This document shows positions 1 to 7,498 of a stretch of 34,875 nucleotides of DNA, one piece after another. The notes beneath the pieces were generated by a model that was not told where the DNA came from, did not search any database, and saw only the letters and a list, made by a program, of their open reading frames with translations. Source of the DNA: an uncultured Prevotellaceae bacterium (GTDB lineage: Bacteria > Bacteroidota > Bacteroidia > Bacteroidales > Bacteroidaceae). The position numbers and the translations under genes are program-made. Each line of letters begins with the position of its first letter. Position 1 is the first letter of the stretch. Location: NCBI GenBank assembly GCA_937893145.1, contig CALBJW010000219.1, forward strand, positions 1 through 34,875. The letters run 5' to 3'.

Positions 1-51
1 TTCACCTCCCGCCAAGTCGCCATCATCATCGACTTCCTCGGAGAACCGTAA
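1..51 (+). CDS. C-terminal tail of a DUF4248-like protein (partial)
   Basis: The window opens inside a plus-strand reading frame that encodes FTSRQVAIIIDFLGEP and stops at TAA 49-51. Small Bacteroidales proteins of the DUF4248 family characteristically end in a (T/S)(P/S)RQV..I...LGEP tail. That family is commonly seen beside HU-like DNA-binding proteins and primase/VapE-type genes, which fits the convergent primase-helicase at 520. Only 16 codons are visible, so the call rests on the tail motif and the neighbourhood. The family function is unknown. Confidence 0.5.
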   Translation, partial: FTSRQVAIIIDFLGEP

Positions 52-52
52 A

Positions 53-90
53 AAACGACCGTATGTTTTGCTCAAAACATGCGGTCGTTT
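53..90 (-). terminator. Long hairpin, intrinsic terminator in the minus direction
   Basis: The arms 53-70 and 73-90 pair over 18 bp with a single G-T wobble. On the minus strand the stem is followed directly by six T residues, as in an intrinsic terminator. On the plus strand only GTTTGATG follows, so it is weaker as a terminator for the DUF4248-like gene that ends at 51. It may serve both convergent transcripts. Confidence 0.6.
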
Positions 91-461
91 GATGTAAAAA
101 TATAGGTCGATTGATGTCAAAACACCAGTCGTTTTGCATCAAAACACCAGTGGTTTTAGGTATAATTGATGGTGTTTTTATATGAAAATATTTAAGATTT
201 ATATAAGAATTTTAGTTGATTTGCTATTATTCTGCCCGAGTCTTCATAAATGTTTGCTTGTGGACAATGATTGGACTATGTGATGGACATGGGAAGTGCT
301 TACGTATATAGCTGAAACACAGTTATATATCTTTCATATTTCTATTATTACCCAAATGTCCACTTAATTTAGGGAAAATTGATAGGTAGAAATATAATAT
401 AAGAAATATAGTAATAGGAAAGCAAATTTACTTGGACATTTGGGGGTGGACAGAAAAGAAA

Positions 462-496
462 TGCAGCCATACATTCCATAATAGATGTATGGCTGC
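462..496 (-). terminator. Terminator of the primase-helicase gene
   Basis: A perfect 13-bp stem (TGCAGCCATACAT 462-474 with its complement 484-496) and a 9-nt loop lie 24 nt after the stop of the minus-strand gene at 520. The stem is followed on the minus strand by a T-rich tract (TTTCTTTTC). Confidence 0.75.
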
Positions 497-519
497 AAAT
501 CATTTAGATGACAAATGCA

Positions 520-3336
520 CTAAAATGGTATATCTGTCTGTATCGGTTCATTTGACTTTTTATTGTGAGCTGCTACGCTTTCAATATAGATGTAAGGAAT
601 TCTCTTCCCATTCTCCATCTTTCGACATCGTTTCCCATCTTTTTTGTTTCCAGTTTCAGATGCAGGATTGTAACAGTGAATATGTTCTGCAAACTCACAA
701 TAACTCTTCAGCTGATTTGTGAATGATTTTTTACTGTAGTTCTTGAAGTTCACTTCAGAGCAGAAATCTTGATACACTGTATCTTGCATAAGCCAAGTAT
801 CCAAGTGTCCACTATCTTCAGAGAAGTAGTCTTCTGCCCACTCTTCAAAACTCTTTCCAATCTTAGCACGGAGTTCGCGACGGTCGATATTGTCTAATGG
901 AGGAAGGATTCTCTCGTTCTTCTCGATGAGCTTTAGATAAATTTTCTCGCACTGCATCAAGAATGCTATATCAGCATCCCATCCCTGGTATTCGCCGTCA
1001 ATTAGATTGTGGCTGAAGTCATCGTAGATGGAACGCGACTCAAGGTAATCGTTACTCTTTGTCTGCTGATGGTAATAATCAGAGAACACCTGTTGCCAGA
1101 GTCGTGCTTGAGTACTTGCATCCATTTTGTTGAACACATAGTTGCTGGCGAAGATGAATTTTGGACTCTTGGAGAACTCAATTTCATAAGGGTGATTGCC
1201 TTTTTCTTCTCCTTTTAACTTACCTGTAATCTTACCGAGGAAGAAGTCAAAAGGAAGATCCTTAGCACATTCATCGACACATATCACATCAGTGTATTCG
1301 GTTACTCCATCAAAGATGAAGCGATTTTCGACTACACTTGGACGACGAGCATCAATGAAGAAACCTCGGATGATTGACATCAGTATTTTCATGTAGAATG
1401 ACTTACCTGTACGGCCATTACACTCATCGTTTGCACCGAGTGTGTTGTCGAAACAGAATGTTGCCCATGCTCTCGACTCTGACTTGAAGCGATGCAGATG
1501 GTAACCGATGTTAGCTATCTTAGCCACAAGACATTGCATCTGGTCACGCACCTGTTCTTCAGTAAGGTTCTCGCCATCAATACAAAAGCGGTGTCGTGCA
1601 AAATACTCATTCTTTGCATCTTCGTCAAATGAACCATCTACATTCTTAAAAGGCAATTCAAGTTCTTCGCGCCAGAAGAGTCGGGAACTGTTGATGAGGA
1701 AACCAAACAATTCACTCTTCAATTCACCATTGATAGAGATTGAGTAATGACCTTCACCTTCATCTACAATAGTGAACATATCTGGCATTTCTGTGTAGTT
1801 GTGCTTGATGATGTCATTTACCCATACAAAGTGCTCCATTTCTCCCATGTCAGTATATAGGTGCCTGGTAATTGCATCTGCAGTGACTGTGACATAGCAG
1901 TTCTGGAAGTAGAAAGTCTGAGAAGTTCTTGTTCCTGAAGAGAAGTCAAGAGTCTTTTCCGTAAAGTTAGAAGTGTTCTTTGTTGGAAGGTCACGACAAC
2001 GGAGTACCTTGTTTCTTAAAGACTCTGGAAGTCCTTCATCACGCATCCAGTTCTTGAGGAAGTCGATGATGTCGCTTGCCTTCACATCCTTCACCTTTAT
2101 GCCATCAATGTGAATGTAATGCGGAGTAGGCTTGTCATCCTCATGAAGAACATAGAATCCATTCAATTCAAGGAAATTATAAAGACGAACTCGAGAGATG
2201 ATGATGTTAGTCTTTTCACTCTCATTATCCTTCACAAAATCCCAGAATTTAGCCTGCATTGCCTGCTTGATGATCTTGTTGAACTGTGCCTTGTTTGGCA
2301 TCATTTCTACAAAGTCCTTGAGGTCCTTGCGCTTTCTGCCACGCATGTCTTTAAGGCTGGACATGAGTCCGATAGGAAGCCATGCCACTTTGATGTCAAG
2401 ATGGCGAAGAGCAAGTCTTCTGCCCATGATGACACCAGTAGTGTCAAGATCTGGGATTGCAACAATTTCCTCAGCATACTTATAGAAAGAGTTCTTCACT
2501 TCCTCTGTAAGGTCAGCAGTCTCAGAGTTGAGCCAAACTGGATGTTCGCCCATTGACAGACAGTTGACAGCATCGCTGCCGCCAGAAACGAGTACAGCAC
2601 GCTTGATACGGATTTCTCCATTGAGACGGTATGCACGCTTAAGGGCATCAAGTCCGAACACATAGTCCTTCTGCACCTCTCCAATATAGAGAAAACGGTA
2701 ACGCTTTTCCTTTTCAAGAGGCTTATAGACCTTGTAGAATTTCTTCTCATTGCCAGCAGCATCAATGTAAGGGCATTCCTGAACGAAGATAGGGAAGTCC
2801 TCTGTGCTACGAGTCTCTACCACCTTTGATTGAGTGATTTGAGTCACCACATCGACAGATTTCCAACCGAGTTCAGTGAGATGCTCAGACTTGACACATG
2901 GTCCCCATACACGAAGCTCCGTTGGTGTGAATCCTTCCTTAGCTATAAATGTACGAGTGCCTGGCACATCAGCATCTGTGAGTTCACGAGTGTTAATGAT
3001 AGGCTTGTGCATAGAACGCACGAACTCATCTTCCACGTTATACTTGTCAGCGAGTTCGAATATTGCCACATTAAACATATTCTGTTCATATCCCTTTTCG
3101 CGCATGTAGATGTCGATAGGAGATATAGGGGTGCGACTGATACCGTAGTCTATGATGCTGTAGTAAGGGTATCTGTCACTTGGTGCAAGCAGATAAGCAG
3201 AAGGTGTTTTTTCGTCTTGACGATACTTAAACGCTTTCTTTGGATTCGCGACCGCCTCGCTTGCCTGAGGTACAAGGTCGAGAATGATGTTCAAACCAAA
3301 AATGGTCGAATCGTAGATTTGTTCTTTTTTAATCAT
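520..3336 (-). CDS. Toprim/primase-like helicase (mobile-element or VapE-type replication protein)
   Basis: The 938-aa protein has three parts. Residues about 35-80 align by eye to a DnaG-type CHC2 domain (DEKTPS, then YYSIIDYG and PIDIYM), but the zinc-binding Cys/His positions are replaced. Residues about 245-315 look like a Toprim domain with a DLDTTG motif; the usual catalytic Glu motif reads VSGGSD. The C-terminal half carries an SF3/DUF5906-like helicase: Walker A NGRTGKS (about 640-646), Walker B VICVDE (about 684-689) and sensor KFIFASN (about 726-732). Such proteins act in replication initiation of phages, plasmids and integrated elements. The gene has its own promoter, a structured leader and a terminator. 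The helicase call is firm. Priming activity is doubtful given the lost residues, and the element it serves is unknown. Confidence 0.75.
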   Translation of the reverse strand: MIKKEQIYDSTIFGLNIILDLVPQASEAVANPKKAFKYRQDEKTPSAYLLAPSDRYPYYSIIDYGISRTPISPIDIYMREKGYEQNMFNVAIFELADKYNVEDEFVRSMHKPIINTRELTDADVPGTRTFIAKEGFTPTELRVWGPCVKSEHLTELGWKSVDVVTQITQSKVVETRSTEDFPIFVQECPYIDAAGNEKKFYKVYKPLEKEKRYRFLYIGEVQKDYVFGLDALKRAYRLNGEIRIKRAVLVSGGSDAVNCLSMGEHPVWLNSETADLTEEVKNSFYKYAEEIVAIPDLDTTGVIMGRRLALRHLDIKVAWLPIGLMSSLKDMRGRKRKDLKDFVEMMPNKAQFNKIIKQAMQAKFWDFVKDNESEKTNIIISRVRLYNFLELNGFYVLHEDDKPTPHYIHIDGIKVKDVKASDIIDFLKNWMRDEGLPESLRNKVLRCRDLPTKNTSNFTEKTLDFSSGTRTSQTFYFQNCYVTVTADAITRHLYTDMGEMEHFVWVNDIIKHNYTEMPDMFTIVDEGEGHYSISINGELKSELFGFLINSSRLFWREELELPFKNVDGSFDEDAKNEYFARHRFCIDGENLTEEQVRDQMQCLVAKIANIGYHLHRFKSESRAWATFCFDNTLGANDECNGRTGKSFYMKILMSIIRGFFIDARRPSVVENRFIFDGVTEYTDVICVDECAKDLPFDFFLGKITGKLKGEEKGNHPYEIEFSKSPKFIFASNYVFNKMDASTQARLWQQVFSDYYHQQTKSNDYLESRSIYDDFSHNLIDGEYQGWDADIAFLMQCEKIYLKLIEKNERILPPLDNIDRRELRAKIGKSFEEWAEDYFSEDSGHLDTWLMQDTVYQDFCSEVNFKNYSKKSFTNQLKSYCEFAEHIHCYNPASETGNKKDGKRCRKMENGKRIPYIYIESVAAHNKKSNEPIQTDIPF

Positions 3337-3500
3337 ATATTATAATGTAAAAAGATTAAAACAAGTCTTAATAACACCGACTGTCCCAAGAAAGACTTGC
3401 CCGATTGCTCGTAAACATAACTTGTCGTCTTGGTGCGCCACAGGGATAGCTACTCCCTGCCGCATGGTCATCCTCATCGGATGCGCTCATGACTTAAAAG
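3337..3500 (-). promoter_or_regulatory. Structured 5' leader with terminator-like hairpin before the primase-helicase
   Basis: Between the predicted start of transcription and the ATG, the minus-strand RNA can form CATCC/GGATG and CAGGGA/TCCCTG hairpins, enclosed by pairing of GGTGC with GCACC. Just before the start codon is a perfect 8-bp stem (arms at plus 3392-3399 and 3362-3369) followed by TTTTAATCTTTTT. The last element resembles an intrinsic terminator placed upstream of the coding region, as in attenuators and riboswitch expression platforms. I do not recognise a known RNA family. Confidence 0.5.
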
Positions 3501-3505
3501 CACCA

Positions 3506-3535
3506 CAAAGTTATGTATTATATTTTATATACAAA
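3506..3535 (-). promoter_or_regulatory. Bacteroidetes-type promoter of the primase-helicase
   Basis: On the minus strand the -7 box TAACTTTG (3506-3513) lies 18 nt downstream of a -33 TTTG (3532-3535). Transcription would begin near 3500, giving a leader of about 160 nt. Confidence 0.6.
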
Positions 3536-3779
3536 AGAAATGATGCCCCTAACTTACGCTATATCAATAAGTTCATACTGTTTTAAGTTTGCTTTCTGAT
3601 AGTCTTAATCTTATGTTTATGTAACAATTCATTACCCAAAAACAATAAGGTATAGTTATCAATAAGACATTAATTCTGCAAATCTGCATTACATTACTGT
3701 ATGTTTGATATATAAAGCTTAAATAAATAAACAAAAACAGTAAGGTAATAATTCTGTAAATGGTTGCATTAAATAATAA
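3536..3779. repeat. Gene-free AT-rich stretch with imperfect iteron-like repeats
   Basis: No gene is seen. One segment (AACAATAAGGTA at 3641-3652, then TAATTCTGCAAATCTGCATT from 3671) recurs in a shorter form (AACAGTAAGGTA at 3736-3747, then TAATTCTGTAAATGGTTGCATT from 3749). A third AACTGTAAGGT lies at about 3810-3820. Spacing is irregular. Proximity to a replication-type protein makes an origin possible, but low complexity could also explain it. Confidence 0.35.
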
Positions 3780-3804
3780 AAGCGCAAGCGAAATGCTTGC
3801 GCTT
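3780..3804 (-). terminator. Terminator of the 299-aa gene
   Basis: The stem AAGCGCAAGC/GCTTGCGCTT (10 bp, 5-nt loop) lies 24 nt past the stop at 3829. A T-rich tail (TTTTATTATTT) follows on the minus strand. Confidence 0.8.
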
Positions 3805-3828
3805 ACTAAAACTGTAAGGTTATTTCTA

Positions 3829-4728
3829 CTATTCTATTCTTAGTATTGGATATTCTTCAACTAATTTCATATATATTTCTTGCATTCTCGTCAAGCTATC
3901 CATACTTAATAATCTTTCCAAAGTTGTATCCTCTGCTTTTGTCATGAAAGCACATAATTTTTTGAATTCTGCCCTATCATGTCCAAATAAAGAGTTTGGA
4001 ATACCAAGCAGGTTTTTAAGAATAGCTATCTTATTAGTTGTTGAATATGCTTTTGTACCTTCTTCGGTTGTTTGATAACCCAACTTTAGTTCGTTGATTT
4101 CATCATTTTTTTTAGCAATGATTTCATCTTTCTCCATAAGTTCTTTTTCAAGATTTTCCACTTTGGCAAGGACATCTGGAAGAGTTGGATCATTGATTTC
4201 TGGAATTCTTTCTGCTACTAACTTCATCAATGGGTGTTTATGATAATCATACCATTTACTACCCGAAAGATGTTCAAGATGCATTCTACAATCCATAAAA
4301 GATTTCATAAGTCTTTCTGATTTGTCTTCAATGGATTCGTAAGCAAACAAAATTACCATTAATCCGATTAATGCGCCCAATTTATCTTCAATTGTTACAA
4401 CATTTATTTGGATACCATCAGATATAAAACTTTCAGAATACGAAGGGTGATAATATCTATGTGATATTTTCGTTAATATTTTCTGCATCGCAACATCAGG
4501 TATCTTTGATGCTATAATTGTGTTGGTGTAATCAATGGCTTTAGCATAAACATCAAAAATATCTGTAAATAATCTATCTGCTCTTTCAAAATGAGCATAA
4601 CCAAAAGAACTTACGATGCCAAATACATCATCATAGCACAAGCTGTAAAGTTCATGATCTCTGTACCAAATTAAAATGTCTTCCTCGTCTTTTAAACTTC
4701 CAGGATGTTTCTCTAACAATTTTTTCAT
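3829..4728 (-). CDS. Hypothetical protein with a C-terminal coiled coil
   Basis: I do not recognise this 299-aa protein. Residues 1-185 are predicted mostly helical and soluble apart from a hydrophobic stretch near 118-130 (LGALIGLMVILFAY). Residues about 187-218 form a charged heptad-like coiled coil (VENLEKELMEKDEII...INELK). The C-terminal 80 residues are helical, with a TTNKIAILKNLLGI segment of a kind I have seen in other uncharacterised Bacteroidetes proteins. It has its own consensus promoter and terminator, so it is a monocistronic cassette just downstream of the BRCT-like gene. A role linked to the exonuclease/BRCT pair is possible only by neighbourhood. Confidence 0.75.
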   Translation of the reverse strand: MKKLLEKHPGSLKDEEDILIWYRDHELYSLCYDDVFGIVSSFGYAHFERADRLFTDIFDVYAKAIDYTNTIIASKIPDVAMQKILTKISHRYYHPSYSESFISDGIQINVVTIEDKLGALIGLMVILFAYESIEDKSERLMKSFMDCRMHLEHLSGSKWYDYHKHPLMKLVAERIPEINDPTLPDVLAKVENLEKELMEKDEIIAKKNDEINELKLGYQTTEEGTKAYSTTNKIAILKNLLGIPNSLFGHDRAEFKKLCAFMTKAEDTTLERLLSMDSLTRMQEIYMKLVEEYPILRIE

Positions 4729-4767
4729 GTATCCAAATTTTAATAACTTTTATATATAATCTCTTGG

Positions 4768-4799
4768 CAAAAGTACACAATTTATTACATTCATCCAAA
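4768..4799 (-). promoter_or_regulatory. Promoter of the 299-aa gene
   Basis: Minus strand: TTTG (4796-4799), a 20-nt spacer, then TACTTTTG (4768-4775). This is an exact match to the Bacteroidetes -33/-7 pattern, about 40 nt upstream of the ATG. Confidence 0.8.
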
Positions 4800-4810
4800 T
4801 CTCAAGGAAT

Positions 4811-4844
4811 AAAAAAATGCCACCAGAGAAATCTTCTGATGGCA
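4811..4844 (-). terminator. Terminator of the exonuclease/BRCT operon
   Basis: The stem TGCCACCAGA (4818-4827) pairs with TCTGATGGCA (4835-4844) with one mismatch and is followed on the minus strand by seven T residues. It lies 35 nt after the BRCT-like gene and 12 nt before the next promoter. Confidence 0.8.
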
Positions 4845-4879
4845 AAGCTGTCGTTTCATATATATGGCGAGGATTATAC

Positions 4880-5683
4880 TCATCCACACACGGCATTATT
4901 TATGCATTTATCTAATAAAGCTCTGCTGCTTTTGTCCGGGAACTTTTCTAATCTAACTTTTATCCATCTCATAAAATCAGATTCGCAGGTGAACTGAACA
5001 TTAAATTCTTCAGAACTGCCTTTGTCATAGGCTTCTTCAATCTTTAGAATCGTATCATCCTTTATGCCTTGCTTAAGTTTTGCCAATGTAGAATCACTCA
5101 ACATTACAACATTGGTGTTGTCATAATATTCATTGTTTGCATATCCACCTATGTTACCGATTAACTGCCGGAAGCTATTCATGTTTACATTTTCGAAGTC
5201 AGGAACGAATATTTCTTTTCCTGCTAACGAATTTGTACCATTTAACATATCATAAATAACTGGAGATGCTACTTTTGATACAAATACATGGTCTTTTATA
5301 ACTGGAGGGTTCCAATTATAGTAATCGTATGTTATGTGTATTTTCTTAACAATCTTATCGAAAGAACGAATAACAGCACCTGACAATATAGAATATAATT
5401 CTTCTTCTGTTATGTAAGTAGGCTTAAAACCGTCATGTTCATTCAAGTTGATTCGTTTAAGTTCATCTTCTTTCGGATTAGCCCCCATGACTAAGATATC
5501 TGTCTTTTTTACAAGAGATAAGAGTGGGTCGCCATTTTTATCGACTTGTACTCCTGCTTTTTTTAACTTATCTTTTAGCGTCTTTATTGGCATTGCTGTT
5601 TTGCCAACTATAGATACCCTAAGGTCTTTGAGACATTCTGTAGTATTGTCTTCAGCAAAAAAGCCTAATTGTTGATTATTCAT
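4880..5683 (-). CDS. BRCT-like protein paired with the exonuclease
   Basis: The 267-aa protein begins with a BRCT-like fold at about residues 18-85 (LKDLRVSIVGKT, a helix, then TDILVMGANPKEDEL). The second half (about 150-245) starts LAGKEIFVPDFENVN, followed by a NTNVVMLSD strand, and could be a second diverged BRCT-like unit. BRCT domains mediate protein contacts and DNA-end or nick binding in repair (bacterial LigA, for example). It begins 12 nt after the exonuclease-BRCT stop and shares its promoter and terminator, so the two products probably act together. No catalytic motif is visible. The first BRCT assignment is moderate and the second is tentative. Confidence 0.65.
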   Translation of the reverse strand: MNNQQLGFFAEDNTTECLKDLRVSIVGKTAMPIKTLKDKLKKAGVQVDKNGDPLLSLVKKTDILVMGANPKEDELKRINLNEHDGFKPTYITEEELYSILSGAVIRSFDKIVKKIHITYDYYNWNPPVIKDHVFVSKVASPVIYDMLNGTNSLAGKEIFVPDFENVNMNSFRQLIGNIGGYANNEYYDNTNVVMLSDSTLAKLKQGIKDDTILKIEEAYDKGSSEEFNVQFTCESDFMRWIKVRLEKFPDKSSRALLDKCINNAVCG

Positions 5684-5695
5684 AACTTGTTTCTT

Positions 5696-6820
5696 TTAGA
5701 AGAGTAGCATTTGTGTTTTTGTATATTTTTCCCAATTCTTACCATCAAAAATGTTGGCTAATTCTGCTTCGGTAATCTTTACGATATTTGCTCCCTTTGC
5801 ATTTAGTTCGTCAACTTTAGCAAGCTTTGATTCGCCAGCACCATGATTTCCGATGATGATAAAATCCACCTTCTTAGAAGGACCACTTTTGAAACCTGCA
5901 CCCATACTGTGCAGTTTCTCGCCAACTTTCGTTTTGTCTCCGTCAAACATGTCAAATTCTCCAGTAACGACAAGTTCCTTGTTAAAGAATGGATTGTTTT
6001 TGTTTTCTACATTATCAAGATCTTTCTCTTTGAAAATGGTATGTAACAATACATGGTTTAGGAATGAAGGTTTTTGTCGAGTAGTATGTGTTTCTACTTT
6101 TTGTGCTTTTAGTTTTGCCTCTTCTTCTTCAATGTTAAATCCTTCAACTGGTTTTACACCTTTTACATGTGCAAGGTATAGTTTAGCACAAGCTTCTGCA
6201 TCGTATTTGCCATCATGATGTTCCTCTTCGTTAAACTCTATACCGTATTTAGCACAAGCAATAGGCAGTTTCATTATGTTGTTTAATTCATTAGTGCATA
6301 TCCAATTTCTGATGACAGGATATTCGATTTCATATTCATCTAAAGTCTTTTGAAGGACTCCAATATCAAAACTTGCATTGTGAGCGACAATATATTCACA
6401 ATCAAAATATTGCTTTATTTCATCCCATACCTCAGGAAACTCAGGTTCATTCTCTGTCATTTCTGGAGTTATATGATGGATATTGATTGTGTCTTTCGTG
6501 TATTTATTATATTTTGGTTTTATATATCGAGAGAATGATTCCTCAATGATACCATTCCTTACAACTACAATTCCTATTTGACAAGGATTACTATTTCTTT
6601 TTGCAGTTTCAAAATCTATTGCTACAAAATCAAGTGTCCTAACGCTATTATTTTGAAGTGCTTTAAGCGAGGCTTCAGAATACTCGTACTTAGTACCGCG
6701 AGCTTGAAGACTTGGACACCACAATCTACCATCAGAGAGCTTTATATAAAACACACCCTCATCTTTAACGTAGTTTTTGGATGTTGCATCAGCTTTTTCT
6801 TTTAATTCCTGTTTAGTCAT
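5696..6820 (-). CDS. DEDDh 3'-5' exonuclease with C-terminal BRCT domain
   Basis: This is a DnaQ/RNase T-type nuclease. Exo I is DFVAIDFETA (D69, E71), Exo II is YIVAHNASFDIG (D152), and Exo III is HHDGKYDAEACAKLY with the DEDDh histidine and aspartate. All metal-binding residues are present. Residues about 270-360 form a BRCT domain (ELVVTGEFDMF ... KVDFIIIGNHGAGESKLAKVDEL). An extra N-terminal section of about 60 residues includes VFYIKLSDGRLWCPS. I chose MTKQELKEK (6820) over the longer frame from 6868 because MGLPVIMHFTINKHV looks like translated leader. The leader is about 320 nt and highly structured. The likely role is trimming DNA or RNA ends in repair or defence; the exact substrate is not deducible. 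Confidence 0.85.
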   Translation of the reverse strand: MTKQELKEKADATSKNYVKDEGVFYIKLSDGRLWCPSLQARGTKYEYSEASLKALQNNSVRTLDFVAIDFETAKRNSNPCQIGIVVVRNGIIEESFSRYIKPKYNKYTKDTINIHHITPEMTENEPEFPEVWDEIKQYFDCEYIVAHNASFDIGVLQKTLDEYEIEYPVIRNWICTNELNNIMKLPIACAKYGIEFNEEEHHDGKYDAEACAKLYLAHVKGVKPVEGFNIEEEEAKLKAQKVETHTTRQKPSFLNHVLLHTIFKEKDLDNVENKNNPFFNKELVVTGEFDMFDGDKTKVGEKLHSMGAGFKSGPSKKVDFIIIGNHGAGESKLAKVDELNAKGANIVKITEAELANIFDGKNWEKYTKTQMLLF

Positions 6821-7146
6821 GGTAACATGTTTGTTAATTGTAAAATGCATGATGACTGGCAGTCCCATTCTTATACAATTATGTTTTGTGAATACTCATT
6901 TCCTATTTACATTCGCTCTTGCCTGACTCCCTACCAACTCAAATGCGTGGACAAATTCTTGCCCAACGATGCGGTGGTAGGAAAACCGAACAAACCAGAC
7001 AAGAACGCCCACGCAAATCGCATGAGCATTCACCAATCTGTTCTTTCGGTTTGTTAATGATAGTTTCCTACGCTTTCATCGTAACCAGAACAAATAGCAA
7101 ACGCTAATTCTATGTTACTAAAGCAGAATTTCTGCTAAAGTCGTTG
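6821..7146 (-). promoter_or_regulatory. Long structured 5' leader of the exonuclease/BRCT operon
   Basis: About 320 nt separate the promoter from the exonuclease start and hold no convincing gene. The minus-strand RNA can form AGCAGAA/TTCTGCT near the 5' end and a long stem pairing plus 6945-6961 with 7000-7014 (GCGTGG/CCACGC and TTCTTG/CAAGAA). A segment around 6975-6986 can pair either with 7063-7071 (GTAGGAAAC with GTTTTCCTAC) or with 6930-6936 (CCTACCA with TGGTAGG). These two pairings exclude each other. The design suggests a regulatory leader; no known riboswitch class is recognised. Confidence 0.5.
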
Positions 7147-7178
7147 CAAAAGTACTATTTTCTTTTCATTCCTCCAAA
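7147..7178 (-). promoter_or_regulatory. Promoter of the exonuclease/BRCT operon
   Basis: Minus strand: TTTG (7175-7178), a 20-nt spacer, then TACTTTTG (7147-7154). The spacer begins GAGGAATGAAAAGAA, identical to the corresponding part of the promoter at 7499-7530. Confidence 0.8.
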
Positions 7179-7189
7179 TATCAAGGTAC

Positions 7190-7225
7190 AAAAAATGCCA
7201 CCAGTCGTAGTTTTGACTGATGGCA
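7190..7225 (-). terminator. Terminator of the 79-aa gene
   Basis: TGCCACCAGTC (7196-7206) pairs with GACTGATGGCA (7215-7225) with one mismatch, followed by six T residues on the minus strand. The outer half of the stem matches that of the terminator at 4811-4844. Confidence 0.8.
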
Positions 7226-7231
7226 GATATA

Positions 7232-7471
7232 CTATTGGTTGAAGTATTGTCCCGATACATGGTTGTTAGTTATATGGCGCACGTGATAACTTATGCGTTG
7301 TCTTAATTCTTCAAATCCTTCGTGCAGAGGGACCGCATTCTCTATACTCTGATACTGATTGTGTCTTTCGAGAAAAGACGTCGTCCGATATAAGTCCATG
7401 TTTATAGTCGGTTCGCTGGCGGCAAACTGACTTTCTTCATCTATTTGGTATTCTTTGTTATTGTGTTCCAT
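7232..7471 (-). CDS. Small hypothetical protein (79 aa)
   Basis: I do not recognise this protein. It is soluble, with an acidic and polar N-terminus and a C-terminal part likely to be one helix (FEELRQRISYHVRHI). Support for a real gene is structural: a consensus promoter 28 nt upstream (7499-7530) and a strong terminator just after the stop (7190-7225). It sits alone between the transposase gene and the exonuclease operon. It could be a small regulator, an antitoxin or an orphan; nothing in the sequence decides. Confidence 0.6.
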   Translation of the reverse strand: MEHNNKEYQIDEESQFAASEPTINMDLYRTTSFLERHNQYQSIENAVPLHEGFEELRQRISYHVRHITNNHVSGQYFNQ

Positions 7472-7498
7472 ATAATATACTTTTCGCTAAGATTTGTG

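Larger units (their letters stand above)
52..519. other. Gene-free AT-rich spacer with repeats
   Basis: No credible gene is present. It contains the hairpin at 53-90, short degenerate direct repeats at 82-162 (units resembling GGTCGNTTGATGT and TCAAAACACCAGT), a perfect 12-bp inverted repeat (CCCAAATGTCCA at 351-362, TGGACATTTGGG at 433-444) around a very AT-rich 70-bp core, and the terminator at 462-496. The plus-strand frame at 432-722 crosses a terminator hairpin and overlaps the primase-helicase gene, so it is not called. Confidence 0.6.

Noticed and set aside
432..722. Plus-strand reading frame of 96 codons
   Set aside because: It runs through the primase-helicase terminator hairpin and the antisense of the 3' end of that gene. 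It has no promoter match and its composition is not protein-like.
3400..3500. Possible hammerhead or known riboswitch in the primase leader (GATGA near hairpins)
   Set aside because: The hammerhead core CTGATGA with a matching GAAA is absent, and I cannot match the conserved bases of any riboswitch class I know.
6822..7107. Short plus-strand frames in the exonuclease leader
   Set aside because: They lie antisense to the structured leader, have no promoter on that strand and no recognisable protein features.
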